53,040 nt of DNA from Myxococcaceae bacterium (GCA_025459425.1 JALOQF010000004.1:1-53040); one strand, 5' to 3'; shown: positions 27,518 through 37,513, numbered from the stretch's first letter. Program-made: numbers and translations. The notes: generated by a model not told the origin, from the letters alone.

Positions 27518-28489
27518 TCACGTCGCCGAGCGGAACCGGTCCGTCGCCTGCACCAGCTCATGCAGAATCCCCGGCTCGTGAGCGGCGTGGCCCGCATCCG
27601 GCACGACCTTCAAGTCCGCCTCCGGCCACGCGCGATGGAGCGCCCACGCCGACTCCATCGGGCACACCACGTCGTAGCGCCCCTGAACGATCACCGCGGG
27701 GATCGCCCGAATCCGGTCGATGTTGGCCTTCGCCAGCAGCGCCTTCTCGGCTTCGAGCCAGCCGTGGTTCACGAAGTAGTGGCACTCGATGCGCGCGAAC
27801 GCGGTGGCGAACTCGTCCTCGCCGGTCTTCGCGATGTACGCCTCGTTCGGCAGCAGGTAGCTCGTCTTGCCTTCCCACAGGCTCCACGCCTTCGCCGCCT
27901 CGGTGCGCACGTGCACGTCGCTCGACGTGAGCCGCCGGTAGTACGCCGACAGCAGGTCGCCGCGCTCGGCCTCGGGAATGTGGTGCAGGTACGGCTCCCA
28001 CGCGTCGGGGAACAGGTGGCTCGCGCCGTCCTGGTAGAACCAGTCGATCTCCCACTTGCGCAGCAGGAAGATGCCGCGGAGCACCAGCGCGCGGACCCGC
28101 TGCGGGTGCGTCTGCGCGTAGGCGAGGCCCAGCGTCGAGCCCCACGAGCCGCCGAAGACGACCCAGCGCTCGATGCCCAGGTGCTCGCGCAGGCGCTCCA
28201 TGTCGGCGACGAGGTGCCACGTCGTGTTGTGCTCGAGCGACGCGAACGGCGTCGACTTGCCGCAGCCGCGCTGGTCGAACAGCACGATGCGGTACGCCTG
28301 CGGGTCGAAGAAGCGCCGCTGCTTCGCCTCGGTGCCCGCGCCCGGCCCGCCGTGCACGAAGACCACCGGCGTGCCCTTCGGGTTGCCCGACTCTTCGAAG
28401 TACAGCTCGTGCCCATCGCCGACCGGAAGGCGTCCAGTGCGGTACGGCTCGATGGGCGGGAAGTAGGTGCGGCGCGTGGTGCTCGTCAT
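27518..28489 (-). CDS. pip: Proline iminopeptidase (S33)
   Basis: Cytoplasmic peptidase that removes N-terminal proline. The 323-residue protein has the alpha/beta-hydrolase layout of family S33: oxyanion HGGPGAG, RIVLFDQRGCGKSTP, nucleophile elbow GGSWGSTLGLAYAQTHP, RALVLRGIFLLRKWEIDWFYQDGASHLFPDAWEPY (the cap), catalytic Asp in VQGRYDVVCP and catalytic His in VPDAGHAAHE. Nearly every segment is diagnostic for Pip. It lies 22 bp downstream of glnS on the same strand and is probably cotranscribed. Confidence 0.95.
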   Translation of the reverse strand: MTSTTRRTYFPPIEPYRTGRLPVGDGHELYFEESGNPKGTPVVFVHGGPGAGTEAKQRRFFDPQAYRIVLFDQRGCGKSTPFASLEHNTTWHLVADMERLREHLGIERWVVFGGSWGSTLGLAYAQTHPQRVRALVLRGIFLLRKWEIDWFYQDGASHLFPDAWEPYLHHIPEAERGDLLSAYYRRLTSSDVHVRTEAAKAWSLWEGKTSYLLPNEAYIAKTGEDEFATAFARIECHYFVNHGWLEAEKALLAKANIDRIRAIPAVIVQGRYDVVCPMESAWALHRAWPEADLKVVPDAGHAAHEPGILHELVQATDRFRSAT

Positions 28490-28511
28490 GGCGCTCCCGT
28501 TACCACGAAGG

Positions 28512-30605
28512 TCACTTCACGTCGGTGCCCGGCGGCACGTCACCCGGGTTGATGAGCGACAACGACTTGCCGCTGCCCGACGCGAGGATCATGCCCCGCG
28601 ACTCGATGCCCTTGAGCGCGCGCGGCTTGAGGTTGGTGACGACGACGACGTTGCGGCCCACCAGCGCCTCGGGCGCGAAGGCCTCGGCGATGCCCGACAC
28701 GATGGTGCGCGGAGCCCCCTCTCCGAGATCGACCGACAGCTCGAGCAGCTTGTCGGCCTTCTCGACCTTCTTCGCCGCCAGCACCTTGCCGGCCTTGAGG
28801 GACACCTTCGCGAAGTCGCCGAACTCGATCTCCGACGGAGTCGCCGGCGGTGCGTCCTTCGCCTTCGGCGCCGCGGCCGGTTTCGGAGCGGCAGGCGCGG
28901 GCTTCGGTGCCGTGCCTTCGTCCGAGGCGAGCTCCTTCGCCCAAGCGTCCTTCAGCGCCACCGTGCGGTTCACGACGAGCGCGCCGGGCTTCGTGTCCAG
29001 GTCGATGGTGAAGTAACCGAGCCGCTCGAACTGAAAGCGCTCTCCGGCCTTCGCGGCCGAAAGCGACGGCTCGAGCTTGCCGCGCACCACCTCGAGCGAC
29101 TTTGGGTTCAAGTCGAGCAGGAACGGGCGCTCCACGCCGGGCTTGCCCTCGTGCGCCGCGCCGGGGAACTCGGCCGCGAAGAGCCGGTCGTACAGCCGCA
29201 CCTCGGCGTCGACCGCGTGGCCCGCGCTCACCCAGTGAATCGTGCCCTTCACCTTGCGGCCATCGGGCGCGTTGGCGCCCTTCGTCGCGGGGTCGTACGT
29301 GCAGTGCACCTCGGTGATGGCGCCGCTCGCGTCCTTCACCACGTTCGTGCACGTCACGAAGTACGCACCGCGCAGCCGCACCTCACGCCCAGGCGCCAGG
29401 CGGAAGAACTTCTTCGGCGGGTCTTCCATGAAGTCGTCGCGCTCGATGTACAGCTCGCGCGAGAACGGCACCGTGCGTGTGCCGGCCTTCTCGTCTTCGG
29501 GGTTGTTCTGCACCTCGACCTGCTCGACCTGGCCCTCGGGGTAGTTCGTCAGCACCACCTTGAGCGGGTTCAGCACCGCCATGCGCCGGGGCGCGGTGGC
29601 GTTGAGGTGGTCACGCACCGCGTTCTCGAGCCGCACGAGATCGATGACGGTGTCGTTCTTGGTGACGCCGATCTCTTCACAGAACGCGCGCAGCGCCTCG
29701 CTCGTGTACCCACGCCGCCGCATGCCGGCGATGGTGGGCATGCGCGGGTCATCCCACCCGGCGACATGCTTGTTCGTCACCAGGTAGAGCAGGTTGCGCT
29801 TCGAGAGCACCGTGTACGTGAGCTGCAGCTTGGCGAACTCGATCTGCTGCGGGTGGTAGAGCCCGAGCTGGTCGAGGAACCAGTCGTAGAGCGGCCGGTG
29901 GTTCTCGAACTCGAGCGTGCAGATGGAGTGCGTGATGCCCTCGAGCGAGTCCTCGAGGCCGTGCGACCAGTCGTACGACGGGTAGATGACCCACGCGTCG
30001 CCCTGGCGGTGATGGTGCTCCTTGACGATGCGGTACATCACCGGGTCGCGCAGGTTGATGTTGCCCGACGCCATGTCGATCTTCGCGCGGAGCGTGCGCG
30101 AGCCCGGCGCGAACTCGCCCTTCCGCATGCGGCGGAACAGGTCGAGGTTCTCGTCGACGGAGCGGTCGCGGAACGGGCTGTTCCTGCCCGGCTCGGTCAA
30201 CGTGCCGCGGTAGTCGCGCATCTGGTCGGCGGACAGGTCGCACACGTACGCCTTGCCCTGCTTCACCAGCGCTTCGGCCCACTCGTACATCTTCTCGAAG
30301 TAGTCCGAGGCGAAGAACAGGCGGTCTTCGAAGTCTCCGCCGAGCCACTTCACGTCGCCGATGATGCTGTCGACGTATTCCTGCTCTTCCTTCGCCGGGT
30401 TGGTGTCGTCGAAGCGCAGGTTGAACTTGCCGCCGTAGCGGCGCGCGAGGCCCGAGTTGAGGACGATGCTCTTGGCGTGGCCGACGTGCAGGTAGCCGTT
30501 CGGCTCGGGCGGAAAGCGCGTGTGCACGCGGCCCTTCCACTTGCCCGAGGCGTTGTCGGCTTCGACGATCTCTTCGATGAAGTTCAAGGAACGGGTGTCG
30601 CTCAT
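28512..30605 (-). CDS. glnS: Glutaminyl-tRNA synthetase with C-terminal tRNA-binding domain
   Basis: Class I synthetase that charges tRNA(Gln). Residues 1-555 are standard Gln[17 protein letters not shown] with the HIGH motif (40-43), [37 protein letters not shown], the KMSKS-equivalent VLSKRN (266-271), then the anticodon-binding beta barrels. A Lys/Pro/Ala linker (about 560-590) leads to an extra domain at 592-697: [36 protein letters not shown], then [11 protein letters not shown], and [27 protein letters not shown]. That is the Trbp111/EMAPII-type tRNA-binding OB fold found on MetRS and PheT. Total length 697 against about 555 for E. coli GlnRS. Confidence 0.94.
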   Translation of the reverse strand: MSDTRSLNFIEEIVEADNASGKWKGRVHTRFPPEPNGYLHVGHAKSIVLNSGLARRYGGKFNLRFDDTNPAKEEQEYVDSIIGDVKWLGGDFEDRLFFASDYFEKMYEWAEALVKQGKAYVCDLSADQMRDYRGTLTEPGRNSPFRDRSVDENLDLFRRMRKGEFAPGSRTLRAKIDMASGNINLRDPVMYRIVKEHHHRQGDAWVIYPSYDWSHGLEDSLEGITHSICTLEFENHRPLYDWFLDQLGLYHPQQIEFAKLQLTYTVLSKRNLLYLVTNKHVAGWDDPRMPTIAGMRRRGYTSEALRAFCEEIGVTKNDTVIDLVRLENAVRDHLNATAPRRMAVLNPLKVVLTNYPEGQVEQVEVQNNPEDEKAGTRTVPFSRELYIERDDFMEDPPKKFFRLAPGREVRLRGAYFVTCTNVVKDASGAITEVHCTYDPATKGANAPDGRKVKGTIHWVSAGHAVDAEVRLYDRLFAAEFPGAAHEGKPGVERPFLLDLNPKSLEVVRGKLEPSLSAAKAGERFQFERLGYFTIDLDTKPGALVVNRTVALKDAWAKELASDEGTAPKPAPAAPKPAAAPKAKDAPPATPSEIEFGDFAKVSLKAGKVLAAKKVEKADKLLELSVDLGEGAPRTIVSGIAEAFAPEALVGRNVVVVTNLKPRALKGIESRGMILASGSGKSLSLINPGDVPPGTDVK

Positions 30606-30704
30606 GGGGTGCTGGTTCGATACCGCACTTTGCGGCGGTCAGCCTCGTTTCAAAGCGCTCGGACGGCCGGGCGGCGAAGCGGCTGACTGGTTAGAAGCCC
30701 CCTC

Positions 30705-33700
30705 GTGACGACGGTGCTCGAGGCGTTTCACCCGGCGGTGGCCGACTGGTTCCGCCAGTCCTTCGAGGCGCCCACCCGCCCGCAGCAGCTCGGCTGGCCG
30801 GCGCTCGTTCGCAACGAGTCGACGCTCATCCTCGCGCCCACGGGCAGCGGCAAGACGCTCACCGCCTTCCTGCACTGCATCGACCGGCTCATGTTCAGCC
30901 CGCGCCCGGCGACGAAGGGCCGCTGCCGGGTGCTGTACCTGTCACCCATCAAGGCGCTGGCCGTCGACGTCGAGCGGAACCTGCGTGCGCCCATCGCTGG
31001 CATCGCGCGCGTCGCCCAGGGCCGTGGAGAGCCCTTCCACACGCCGGAGCTGCTCATTCGCACCGGCGACACGTCGCAGAAGGAGCGCGCCCGCTTCGGC
31101 CGTGACGTCGTCGACCTGCTCATCACGACGCCCGAGTCGCTGTACCTGATGCTGACGTCGAACGCGCGCGAGGCGCTCCGCGGCATCGAGACGGTCATCA
31201 TCGACGAGATCCACGCGCTGGTGCCCACCAAGCGCGGCGCGCACCTGGCGTTGTCCCTCGAGCGGCTCGAGCACCTCGTCGGCCGGCCGATTCAGCGCGT
31301 CGGTCTCTCGGCCACACAGCGGCCGCTGGACGAGGTCGCGCGCTTTCTGGGTGGCGCTGGCGCCGACGGAGCCGCGCGGCCCGTCACCATCATCGATGCG
31401 TCGGGCCCCAAACACCTCGAGCTCACCGTCGAGGTGCCCGTCGAAGACATGGCGAAGCTGGGGCAGGTGCTGGACGAGTCGGCCCCCGCCGCGCCCGGCC
31501 GTCAGCCGCCGCGCGCGAGCGTCTGGTCGGCGATTCACCCACGGCTGCTCGAGCTCGTGCAGGCGCACCGGTCGACCCTGCTCTTCGTCAACAACCGCCG
31601 CACGGCCGAGCGCCTCGCCGCGAGCCTGAACGACCTCGCGCAAGAGACCCTCGTGCACGCGCACCACGGCTCGCTCGCGAAGGATCAACGAGCCCTCATC
31701 GAAGACCGGCTGAAGACGGGCAAACTCCGCGGCCTCGTCGCCACCAGCTCGCTCGAGCTCGGTATCGACATGGGCGCCATCGATCTCGTCGTGCAGATCG
31801 AAGCGCCGCCGTCGGTGGCGTCGGGGCTGCAGCGGGTCGGCCGCGCGGGGCACCAGGTGGGCGCGACGAGCGAGGGCATCGTCTTTCCGAAGTTCCGGCA
31901 AGACCTCGTGGCCTGCGCCGCGCTCTCGCACGCGATGCAAGAAGGCCTCGTCGAGAGCACGCGCTACCCGCGCAACCCGCTCGACCTGCTCGCGCAGCAG
32001 GTGGTCGCGATGGTGTCGATGGAGTCGTGGACCGTCGACGCGCTCTTCGACTGCGTTCGCCGGGCCGCGCCGTTCACCGAGCTGTCGCGGCCGCTCTTCG
32101 AGGGCGTGCTCGACCTGCTGTCAGGCCGCTACCCGAGCGACGAGTTCGCCGAGCTCAAGCCCAGGCTCACCTGGGACCGGCTGACGAACACCCTCACCGC
32201 GCGTGACGGCGCCAAGCGGGTCGCCATCGTCAACGGCGGCACGATTCCCGACCGCGGGCTGTACGGCGTCTTCCTCGCGGGCGCGGCGAAGGGCCAGGCA
32301 CGCGTCGGAGAGCTCGACGAAGAGATGGTCTTCGAGTCGCGGCAGGGCGACACCTTCGTGCTGGGCGCGTCGACGTGGCGCATCGAAGAGATCACCTTCG
32401 ACAAGGTCATCGTCTCGGCCGCGCCGGGAGAGCCCGGAAAGATGCCCTTCTGGCGCGGCGACCAGACGGCGCGCCCGCTCGAGTTCGGTCGGCGCATCGG
32501 AGGGCTCGTGCGCGAGCTGCGCACCCTGCCCCGCGCCGCGGCCACCGACGTGCTGCTGACGCGTCATGGCCTCACCGAGCTCGCCGCGAAGAACCTGCTC
32601 AGCTTTCTCTCGGAGCAGGCCGAAAAGGCACAGGTGCCCGACGACCGCACCATCGTCATCGAGCGCGGGCGTGACGAGCTGGGCGACTGGCGGATCTGCG
32701 TGCTGTCTCCGCTGGGAGGGCAGATCCTCGCGCCGTGGTCGATGGCGGTGCAGGCGCGCATCAAGGAGGAGCTGGGGCTCGACGTCGAGACGATGTGGGC
32801 GAACGACGGCTTCGTGGTGCGTTGGCCCGAGAGCGATGAGCCGCCCGACGTGTCGTTGCTCCTGCCCAGCCCGCAGGACGTGGAGCGCCTGGTGGTGTCG
32901 CAGCTCGCCGCGACGCCGCTCTTCGCCGCACGCTTCCGGGAGATCGCCAGCCGCGCGTTGTTGCTCCCGCGGAAGCGCCCCGGTCAACGCACGCCCCTGT
33001 GGCAGCTCCGCAAGAAGGCGCAGGACCTGCTCGGCGCGGCGTCGCAGTACCCGTCGTTCCCGATGATCCTCGAGACGTACCGCGAGTGCCTGCGCGACGT
33101 GTTCGACATGCCGGCGCTGCACGACACGCTGGCCGAGGTGCAGCGTCGCTCCCTCACGGTGCACGTGGTCGACCCGCCGACGCCCAGCCCCTTCGCGGCG
33201 TCGCTGCTGTTCGGGTACGTGGCGAACTTCCTCTACGAGGGCGATGCGCCGCTGGCCGAACGTCGCGCGCAGGCGCTCACCATCGACACGCTGCAGCTCA
33301 AGGAGCTGATGGGCGAGGCCGAGCTCCGTGAGCTGCTCGACGCCGATGCGCTGGGCGAGCTCGAGGCGTTCTTGCAGCACCGCGACGAGCGTGGCCGGGC
33401 GCGTTCGATGGACGGCGTACACGATCTCCTCCTGCGGCTTGGCGATCTGTCGGCACCGGAGCTCGCGCAGCGCTGCGTCGACGAGGCGGTGGCGGCGACG
33501 GTCGAGACGTTGCTCCAGCACCGGCGCGTCGTTCGCCTGTCCATCGCGGGAGAACCGCGCTTCGTGCCGGCCGAGTACGCGAGCCGATACCGTGACGCGC
33601 TCGGCGTGCCGTTGCCTCCCGGACTCCCCGAGGCGTTCCTCGCCACCGCGGGCGACGCGCTGCATGACCTCTTGTCCCGCTATGCGCGCACGCACGCGCC

Positions 33701-35303
33701 GTTCACGACGGGAGAGGTGTGCGCGCGCTACGGCCTGGCGACGAGCGTGGTGGACGAGAAGCTGCGGTCCATCGTCCGCGCGGGGAAGCTGCTCGAAGGC
33801 GCGTTCCGGCCAGGAGGGACGCAGCGCGAGTGGTGCGACCCGGAGGTCTTGCGAAGCGTTCGGCGCAAGTCGCTGGCGAGACTCCGGAAAGAGATCGAAC
33901 CCGTCGAGCCCGAGGTGCTCACGCGCATGCTGACGGCGTGGCAGGGCGTGTCGAAGAAGCGTCGGGGCCTCGACGCGTTGCTGGACTGCGTCGAGAAGCT
34001 GCAAGGTCTTCCGCTGCCGGCGTCGATGCTCGAGCGTGAGGTGTTGCCGGCGCGACTCGAGCAGTACCTGCCGTCGGACCTCGACGCGCTCGCCGCCGCG
34101 GGAGAGGTCGTTTGGGTCGGCGTCGAGGCGATGGGCGAGCGGGACGGCCGCATCGCGCTGTACCTCACGGACCACCTGCCGAAGCTGTACCGCGCGCCAG
34201 TGGTGGACGTGGCCGCGCTGCCCGAGAAGGAGCGCAAGGTGCTCGCGCACCTCGAGGCGAATGGAGCGTCGTTCTTCGCGGCGCTGCACCAGGCCGCGGG
34301 TGGTGGCTTTCCGCAAGAGACGGTTGACGCGCTGTGGAACCTGGCGTGGCGCGGGCTGGTGACGAACGACGGCTTCTTCGGGCTGCGCGAGGTGACGCGG
34401 CCGGTGGACAAGCGCATGCGAAGGGCGCTCGTCGATGGACGCGCAGCGTTCCGGAGCCGGCGCACGACGCCTCCGTCGGCCGAAGGGCGCTGGAGCCTCG
34501 TGTCGTCACGCTTCACGAGCCCCGGAGCCTCGTCACCGACCGAGTGGGCGCACGCGACCGCGCAGCAGCTGCTCACGCGCTACGGGGTGGTGACGCGCGA
34601 GGTGGCGCTGGCGGAGGACGTGCCAGGTGGGTTCTCGACGCTCCATGAGGTGTTCCGCACGCTCGAGGAGTCAGGCCGGGTGCGCCGCGGGTACTTCGTC
34701 ACGGGCGTGGGCGCGATGCAGTTCGCGCTGCCACCGGTGCTCGACCTGCTCCGCGCGGCGAGGAACAAGCCGATGGGCACCGAGCCCGAGGTGAACGTGT
34801 TGTCGGCGATCGATCCAGCGAACCCGTACGGCGCGCTGCTCTCCTGGCCGGCGCTCGAGTCGGTCGAGGGCGGCAAGCGACTGTCGCCGATGCGCATGGC
34901 CGGGGCGTCGGTGGTGTTGGTCGATGGGCGGCTGGGAGCGTGGCTCTCGCGCGGCGGACGGCAGGCGCTGGTGTGGCTGCCCGAGGCGGAGCCCGATCGG
35001 TCGCGCACAGCCGACGCGGTGGCGCTCCGGCTGGCACAGGTGGCGCGACGGGCCGTCGAACGGAAGGACGGCATGCTGCTCGGTGAGGTGAACGGCGTGC
35101 CCGCGCATGACTCGGTGCTGGCCGAGGCGCTCGAGCGGGCCGGGTTCGTGCGTACGTCGAGCGGGTTCCAGATGCGCCGTGCGCCGAGGCCCGTGTCGCC
35201 CAGGCCGATTGCAGGAGGCAAGCCGACGCAGGTGAAGGAGCCTGATCTCGAGGACGAGATCGCCGCTGAGCTGGGCGAGGTGCTCGGCGACGAGGAGGAG
35301 TGA
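30705..35303 (+). CDS. lhr: Lhr-family ATP-dependent helicase, full length
   Basis: Superfamily 2 DNA helicase implicated in DNA repair. 1532 residues, the size of long Lhr proteins (core plus CTD). Motifs: Q-like RPQQLGWPAL, Walker A APTGSGKT (44-51), LYLSPIKALAVDVERNL, DEIH (167-170), GLSATQRPLDEVARFLGG, LLFVNNRRTAERLA, ATSSLELGIDMGAIDLVVQIEAPPSVASGLQRVGRAGH (motifs V and VI). The winged-helix and beta-barrel parts follow, and the long Lhr-CTD fills about 900-1500. Starts with GTG; no strong ribosome site. It stands alone, without the exonuclease or phosphoesterase partner found in some genomes. Divergent from glnS (99 bp between starts). Confidence 0.95.
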   Translation: MTTVLEAFHPAVADWFRQSFEAPTRPQQLGWPALVRNESTLILAPTGSGKTLTAFLHCIDRLMFSPRPATKGRCRVLYLSPIKALAVDVERNLRAPIAGIARVAQGRGEPFHTPELLIRTGDTSQKERARFGRDVVDLLITTPESLYLMLTSNAREALRGIETVIIDEIHALVPTKRGAHLALSLERLEHLVGRPIQRVGLSATQRPLDEVARFLGGAGADGAARPVTIIDASGPKHLELTVEVPVEDMAKLGQVLDESAPAAPGRQPPRASVWSAIHPRLLELVQAHRSTLLFVNNRRTAERLAASLNDLAQETLVHAHHGSLAKDQRALIEDRLKTGKLRGLVATSSLELGIDMGAIDLVVQIEAPPSVASGLQRVGRAGHQVGATSEGIVFPKFRQDLVACAALSHAMQEGLVESTRYPRNPLDLLAQQVVAMVSMESWTVDALFDCVRRAAPFTELSRPLFEGVLDLLSGRYPSDEFAELKPRLTWDRLTNTLTARDGAKRVAIVNGGTIPDRGLYGVFLAGAAKGQARVGELDEEMVFESRQGDTFVLGASTWRIEEITFDKVIVSAAPGEPGKMPFWRGDQTARPLEFGRRIGGLVRELRTLPRAAATDVLLTRHGLTELAAKNLLSFLSEQAEKAQVPDDRTIVIERGRDELGDWRICVLSPLGGQILAPWSMAVQARIKEELGLDVETMWANDGFVVRWPESDEPPDVSLLLPSPQDVERLVVSQLAATPLFAARFREIASRALLLPRKRPGQRTPLWQLRKKAQDLLGAASQYPSFPMILETYRECLRDVFDMPALHDTLAEVQRRSLTVHVVDPPTPSPFAASLLFGYVANFLYEGDAPLAERRAQALTIDTLQLKELMGEAELRELLDADALGELEAFLQHRDERGRARSMDGVHDLLLRLGDLSAPELAQRCVDEAVAATVETLLQHRRVVRLSIAGEPRFVPAEYASRYRDALGVPLPPGLPEAFLATAGDALHDLLSRYARTHAPFTTGEVCARYGLATSVVDEKLRSIVRAGKLLEGAFRPGGTQREWCDPEVLRSVRRKSLARLRKEIEPVEPEVLTRMLTAWQGVSKKRRGLDALLDCVEKLQGLPLPASMLEREVLPARLEQYLPSDLDALAAAGEVVWVGVEAMGERDGRIALYLTDHLPKLYRAPVVDVAALPEKERKVLAHLEANGASFFAALHQAAGGGFPQETVDALWNLAWRGLVTNDGFFGLREVTRPVDKRMRRALVDGRAAFRSRRTTPPSAEGRWSLVSSRFTSPGASSPTEWAHATAQQLLTRYGVVTREVALAEDVPGGFSTLHEVFRTLEESGRVRRGYFVTGVGAMQFALPPVLDLLRAARNKPMGTEPEVNVLSAIDPANPYGALLSWPALESVEGGKRLSPMRMAGASVVLVDGRLGAWLSRGGRQALVWLPEAEPDRSRTADAVALRLAQVARRAVERKDGMLLGEVNGVPAHDSVLAEALERAGFVRTSSGFQMRRAPRPVSPRPIAGGKPTQVKEPDLEDEIAAELGEVLGDEEE

Positions 35304-35373
35304 CCGCGCGCGCCCAGCCCAACCCGAGCCTGCCACTCCATGACCGGTGATCGCGCACGCTGGGCTGTCTTGA

Positions 35374-35403
35374 CCCCGAGTAGGACAAATGTCCTACTCG
35401 GGG
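35374..35403. promoter_or_regulatory. Perfect 30-bp palindrome, probable toxin-antitoxin operator
   Basis: CCCCGAGTAGGACA, then AA, then TGTCCTACTCGGGG: 14-bp arms with no mismatch. It ends one base before the antitoxin ATG at 35405. A TTGACC hexamer at 35370-35375 could be a -35 box overlapping its left arm, so a repressor bound here would block transcription. RHH antitoxins usually autoregulate through such sites. The position leaves no room for a ribosome-binding site, so the mRNA may be leaderless. Confidence 0.75.
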
Positions 35404-35404
35404 C

Positions 35405-35683
35405 ATGCCCGTCTCCCTGCGTGTTCCCCCAGACGTCTCGAAACGAATCGCGAGACTCGTCGCGTCGCGCAAGACGAGCCCCCACGCCTTCATGCTCGAC
35501 GCCATCCGGGAAAAGCTCGAAGCCGAGGAGCAGGAAGCAGCCTTCCTCGCCGAAGCGGAGCGGCGCCTCGCGCGAATGAAGCAGTCGGGCAAGGGCATTC
35601 CAGCCGACGAGGTCTTCACCTTCCTCGAGGCACGCGTGCGCGGCCGAAAGGTGAGACGACCGGTCGCTCGGACAACGCGATGA
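35405..35683 (+). CDS. Ribbon-helix-helix antitoxin
   Basis: 92 residues. The N-terminus PVSLRVPPDVSKRIARLVASRKTSPHAFMLDAIREKLEAEE has the RHH pattern of beta strand, helix and helix (CopG/ParD/RelB type), with the strand residues (S, R) that touch DNA. The C-terminal half (ERRLARMKQSGKGIPADEVFTFLEARVRG) is the usual toxin-binding tail; KGIPADEVFxFLEAR is common in ParD/RelB-like antitoxins. It overlaps the toxin gene by 4 nt (ATGA). It is preceded by the perfect palindrome it presumably binds. Confidence 0.88.
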   Translation: MPVSLRVPPDVSKRIARLVASRKTSPHAFMLDAIREKLEAEEQEAAFLAEAERRLARMKQSGKGIPADEVFTFLEARVRGRKVRRPVARTTR

Positions 35684-35976
35684 TCGAGTTCGCGACCGCG
35701 GCGCTCGACGACCTCGAACAAATCTTCGATTTCAACCGCGATGCGTTCGACGAGCCCTTTGCGCTTCGTCAACTGCGTCAGATCCGCTCCGCGGTGACGG
35801 TGCTCGATGAGCACCCCTACATTGGGAGGCCGGTCCCCCGCAGTGAGCTGCGGGAACTCGTCGTCAGAACGACTCGGCGGTCGGGCTTCATCGTTCTGTA
35901 CTCGTATGACGAGTTCGAAGGGCTCATCCGCGTCGTTGCGGTTCGTCACCAGCGCGAGCGTCTCTCTCAGCGCTGA
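35680..35976 (+). CDS. RelE/ParE-family toxin
   Basis: 98 residues with the RelE/ParE fold: IEFATAALDDLEQIFDFN (helix pair), LDEHPYIGRPVPRSELRELVVRTTRRSGFIVLYSYDEFEGLIRVVAVRHQRE. The pattern P-x-I-G-R-P-V, then R-E-L-V, and the closing strand RVVAVRHQRE are typical of ParE/RelE toxins. Whether it inhibits gyrase (ParE) or cuts mRNA (RelE) cannot be decided by eye. It is coupled to the antitoxin by ATGA and is probably toxic if expressed alone. Confidence 0.88.
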   Translation: MIEFATAALDDLEQIFDFNRDAFDEPFALRQLRQIRSAVTVLDEHPYIGRPVPRSELRELVVRTTRRSGFIVLYSYDEFEGLIRVVAVRHQRERLSQR

Positions 35977-36107
35977 CGCGGCTGGAACGGAGACCAGCTC
36001 GTGCGCCGGCGCACGTCCGAGAGCGCCGGCGCTCTTGATGGAGTGCCACCTCAAGCCGCCAACTCAGGACCAGGGCTGGCAAACCCACCACCCTCCTGGC
36101 CCTCGAC

Positions 36108-36812
36108 TCACCCCTCCATGCCGCCCAGCTCCCGCTCGAGCTGAAACCGCCGCGCCATCGGCCAGAAGGCGAACAACATCACGCCCAGACCCAGCAGCAG
36201 GCTGCACAACGCCTCGACGCGCTTCGGCTCACGGCCCTGCTCGAGCACGACCGCATCGGGCGCCATCATCTGCGCCAACGCCGGGCGGCTCCCCGTGGGC
36301 GCGAGGGGCGCCACCGACGCCCGCAGCTCCTTCGGCGCCAGCACCGCTTCGATCTCCGTCGCCTTCGCGTCGATGAACGCCTCGACCTGCTCCGGCGGCG
36401 TGCGATCGATCGCCTCGACGAGCGACAACAACGTCGGGTCCATCGACGCCAGCACCACCTTCGGCACCTCGGGCGCCGTCGTGCCGAGGGCCGAGATGGG
36501 CACGTAGAGTTCGAGGTGACGCGCGGGGGTGCCCCCGTCTTCGCCAGCAAACCAGCCCTTCCATCGGCGCGTGGTGGCGGCGTTCAAGTCGAGCCGGCAC
36601 CCTTCCAGAATCACCCACCGCGCCACCGACGGGTTCTCGAGGAACTCGGCGCACGACAAGCGGCGCGGCGCCGAGTCCACCGCCAGGCGGATGTCTTGAA
36701 TGCCCGTGAAGGTGAGGCCCAGCCCGACGCCGAGCAGCAGCAGCGTGCCCACGAGCGCGCCCGGGCCTCCGTCACCCACCACCACCCGCCGAACGCGCGC
36801 GCCGAAGCTCAC
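36108..36812 (-). CDS. Bitopic membrane protein, 234 aa
   Basis: Starting from the GTG at 36812 (VSFGARVRRVVVGDGG), it has one transmembrane helix at about 17-38 (LVGTLLLLGVGLGLTFTG) and another near the C-terminus (VEALCSLLLGLGVMLFAFWPMA). A periplasmic domain of about 150 residues lies between (CAEFLENPSVARWVILEGCRLDLNAATTRRWKGWF, then HLELYVPISALG). Two cysteines early in that domain could pair. The layout of a TM-flanked soluble domain resembles other uncharacterised myxobacterial membrane proteins. A longer in-frame reading upstream is basic and unlikely. Function unknown. Confidence 0.7.
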   Translation of the reverse strand: MSFGARVRRVVVGDGGPGALVGTLLLLGVGLGLTFTGIQDIRLAVDSAPRRLSCAEFLENPSVARWVILEGCRLDLNAATTRRWKGWFAGEDGGTPARHLELYVPISALGTTAPEVPKVVLASMDPTLLSLVEAIDRTPPEQVEAFIDAKATEIEAVLAPKELRASVAPLAPTGSRPALAQMMAPDAVVLEQGREPKRVEALCSLLLGLGVMLFAFWPMARRFQLERELGGMEG

Positions 36813-36874
36813 CCGCCAAGGGTATCGGCCCCGGGCGGCCGGCGGCACCCGAATCGCTCGAACGGTGAACCGAC

Positions 36875-37276
36875 ATGCGAGACTCGACGCCCATGCGAGA
36901 CGCTGCCTCGGTGAACACCCTCGTCGATGCCCTGTACCGCGGGCTCGACACCCTCGACGCGCCACGCCTGCGGGCCCTCTACCTTCCCGGCGCGACGCTG
37001 GTGCGCGCGGTCGAGCCCCTCTCGCGGCCGACGCTCGACGCCTGGCTCGACGGCCTGCCGACCGTCTTCACCGAGAACGAAGAGCTCGAGCTCGAACGCC
37101 GCGTCGAGCCTCATGGAGCCCTGGCCCTCGTCACCAGCCGCTTCCTCATCCGCCATCGCGTCACGCACGCGCCGCTGCGCAGCGGCACCAACGTCTTCAC
37201 CGTCGTCTTCGATGGCACACGGTGGTGGTTCGCCGCCGCAGCCTGGAGCCTCGACCCGACGCCACGCACGTCGTGA
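36875..37276 (+). CDS. SnoaL/NTF2-like domain protein
   Basis: 133 residues with the NTF2-like cone fold pattern: N-terminal helix VNTLVDALYRGLDTLDAPRLRALYLPGATLVR, a helix DAWLDGLPTVF, then strands ELELERRVEPHGALALVTSRFLIRH and TNVFTVVFDGTRWWFAAAAW. SnoaL-like proteins include small hydrolases, isomerases and limonene-epoxide-hydrolase relatives, so the activity is open. Two starts are possible, 36875 and 36893; the two share the string atgcgagac. Divergent from the membrane-protein gene. Confidence 0.7.
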   Translation: MRDSTPMRDAASVNTLVDALYRGLDTLDAPRLRALYLPGATLVRAVEPLSRPTLDAWLDGLPTVFTENEELELERRVEPHGALALVTSRFLIRHRVTHAPLRSGTNVFTVVFDGTRWWFAAAAWSLDPTPRTS

Positions 37277-37513
37277 ATGGACGAACGAGGGCGCGGCCTT
37301 CGACGACGCCGCCACGCTTCGATTCAACCGCGCCTGCGCTTTGACAGCCGGCGCGAACGGCCACGGCGTCGCGCTGACATCGTGACACCCGCCGCGACGT
37401 CCGAGCCGCCGGCGTCCCTCCGAGACGGAGCGCTCCACCACCGGCACGTCGGTTGCCTCGTGGCGTCCACGTCGCGGCGGCTCCTCGCCGCGCCCTTCCC
37501 ACGGAGCCTCAAC

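Noticed and set aside
32121..34316. Long reverse open frame inside lhr
   Set aside because: Lies wholly inside the Lhr coding region with an Arg/Gln/His-rich product; codon bias favours the lhr strand.
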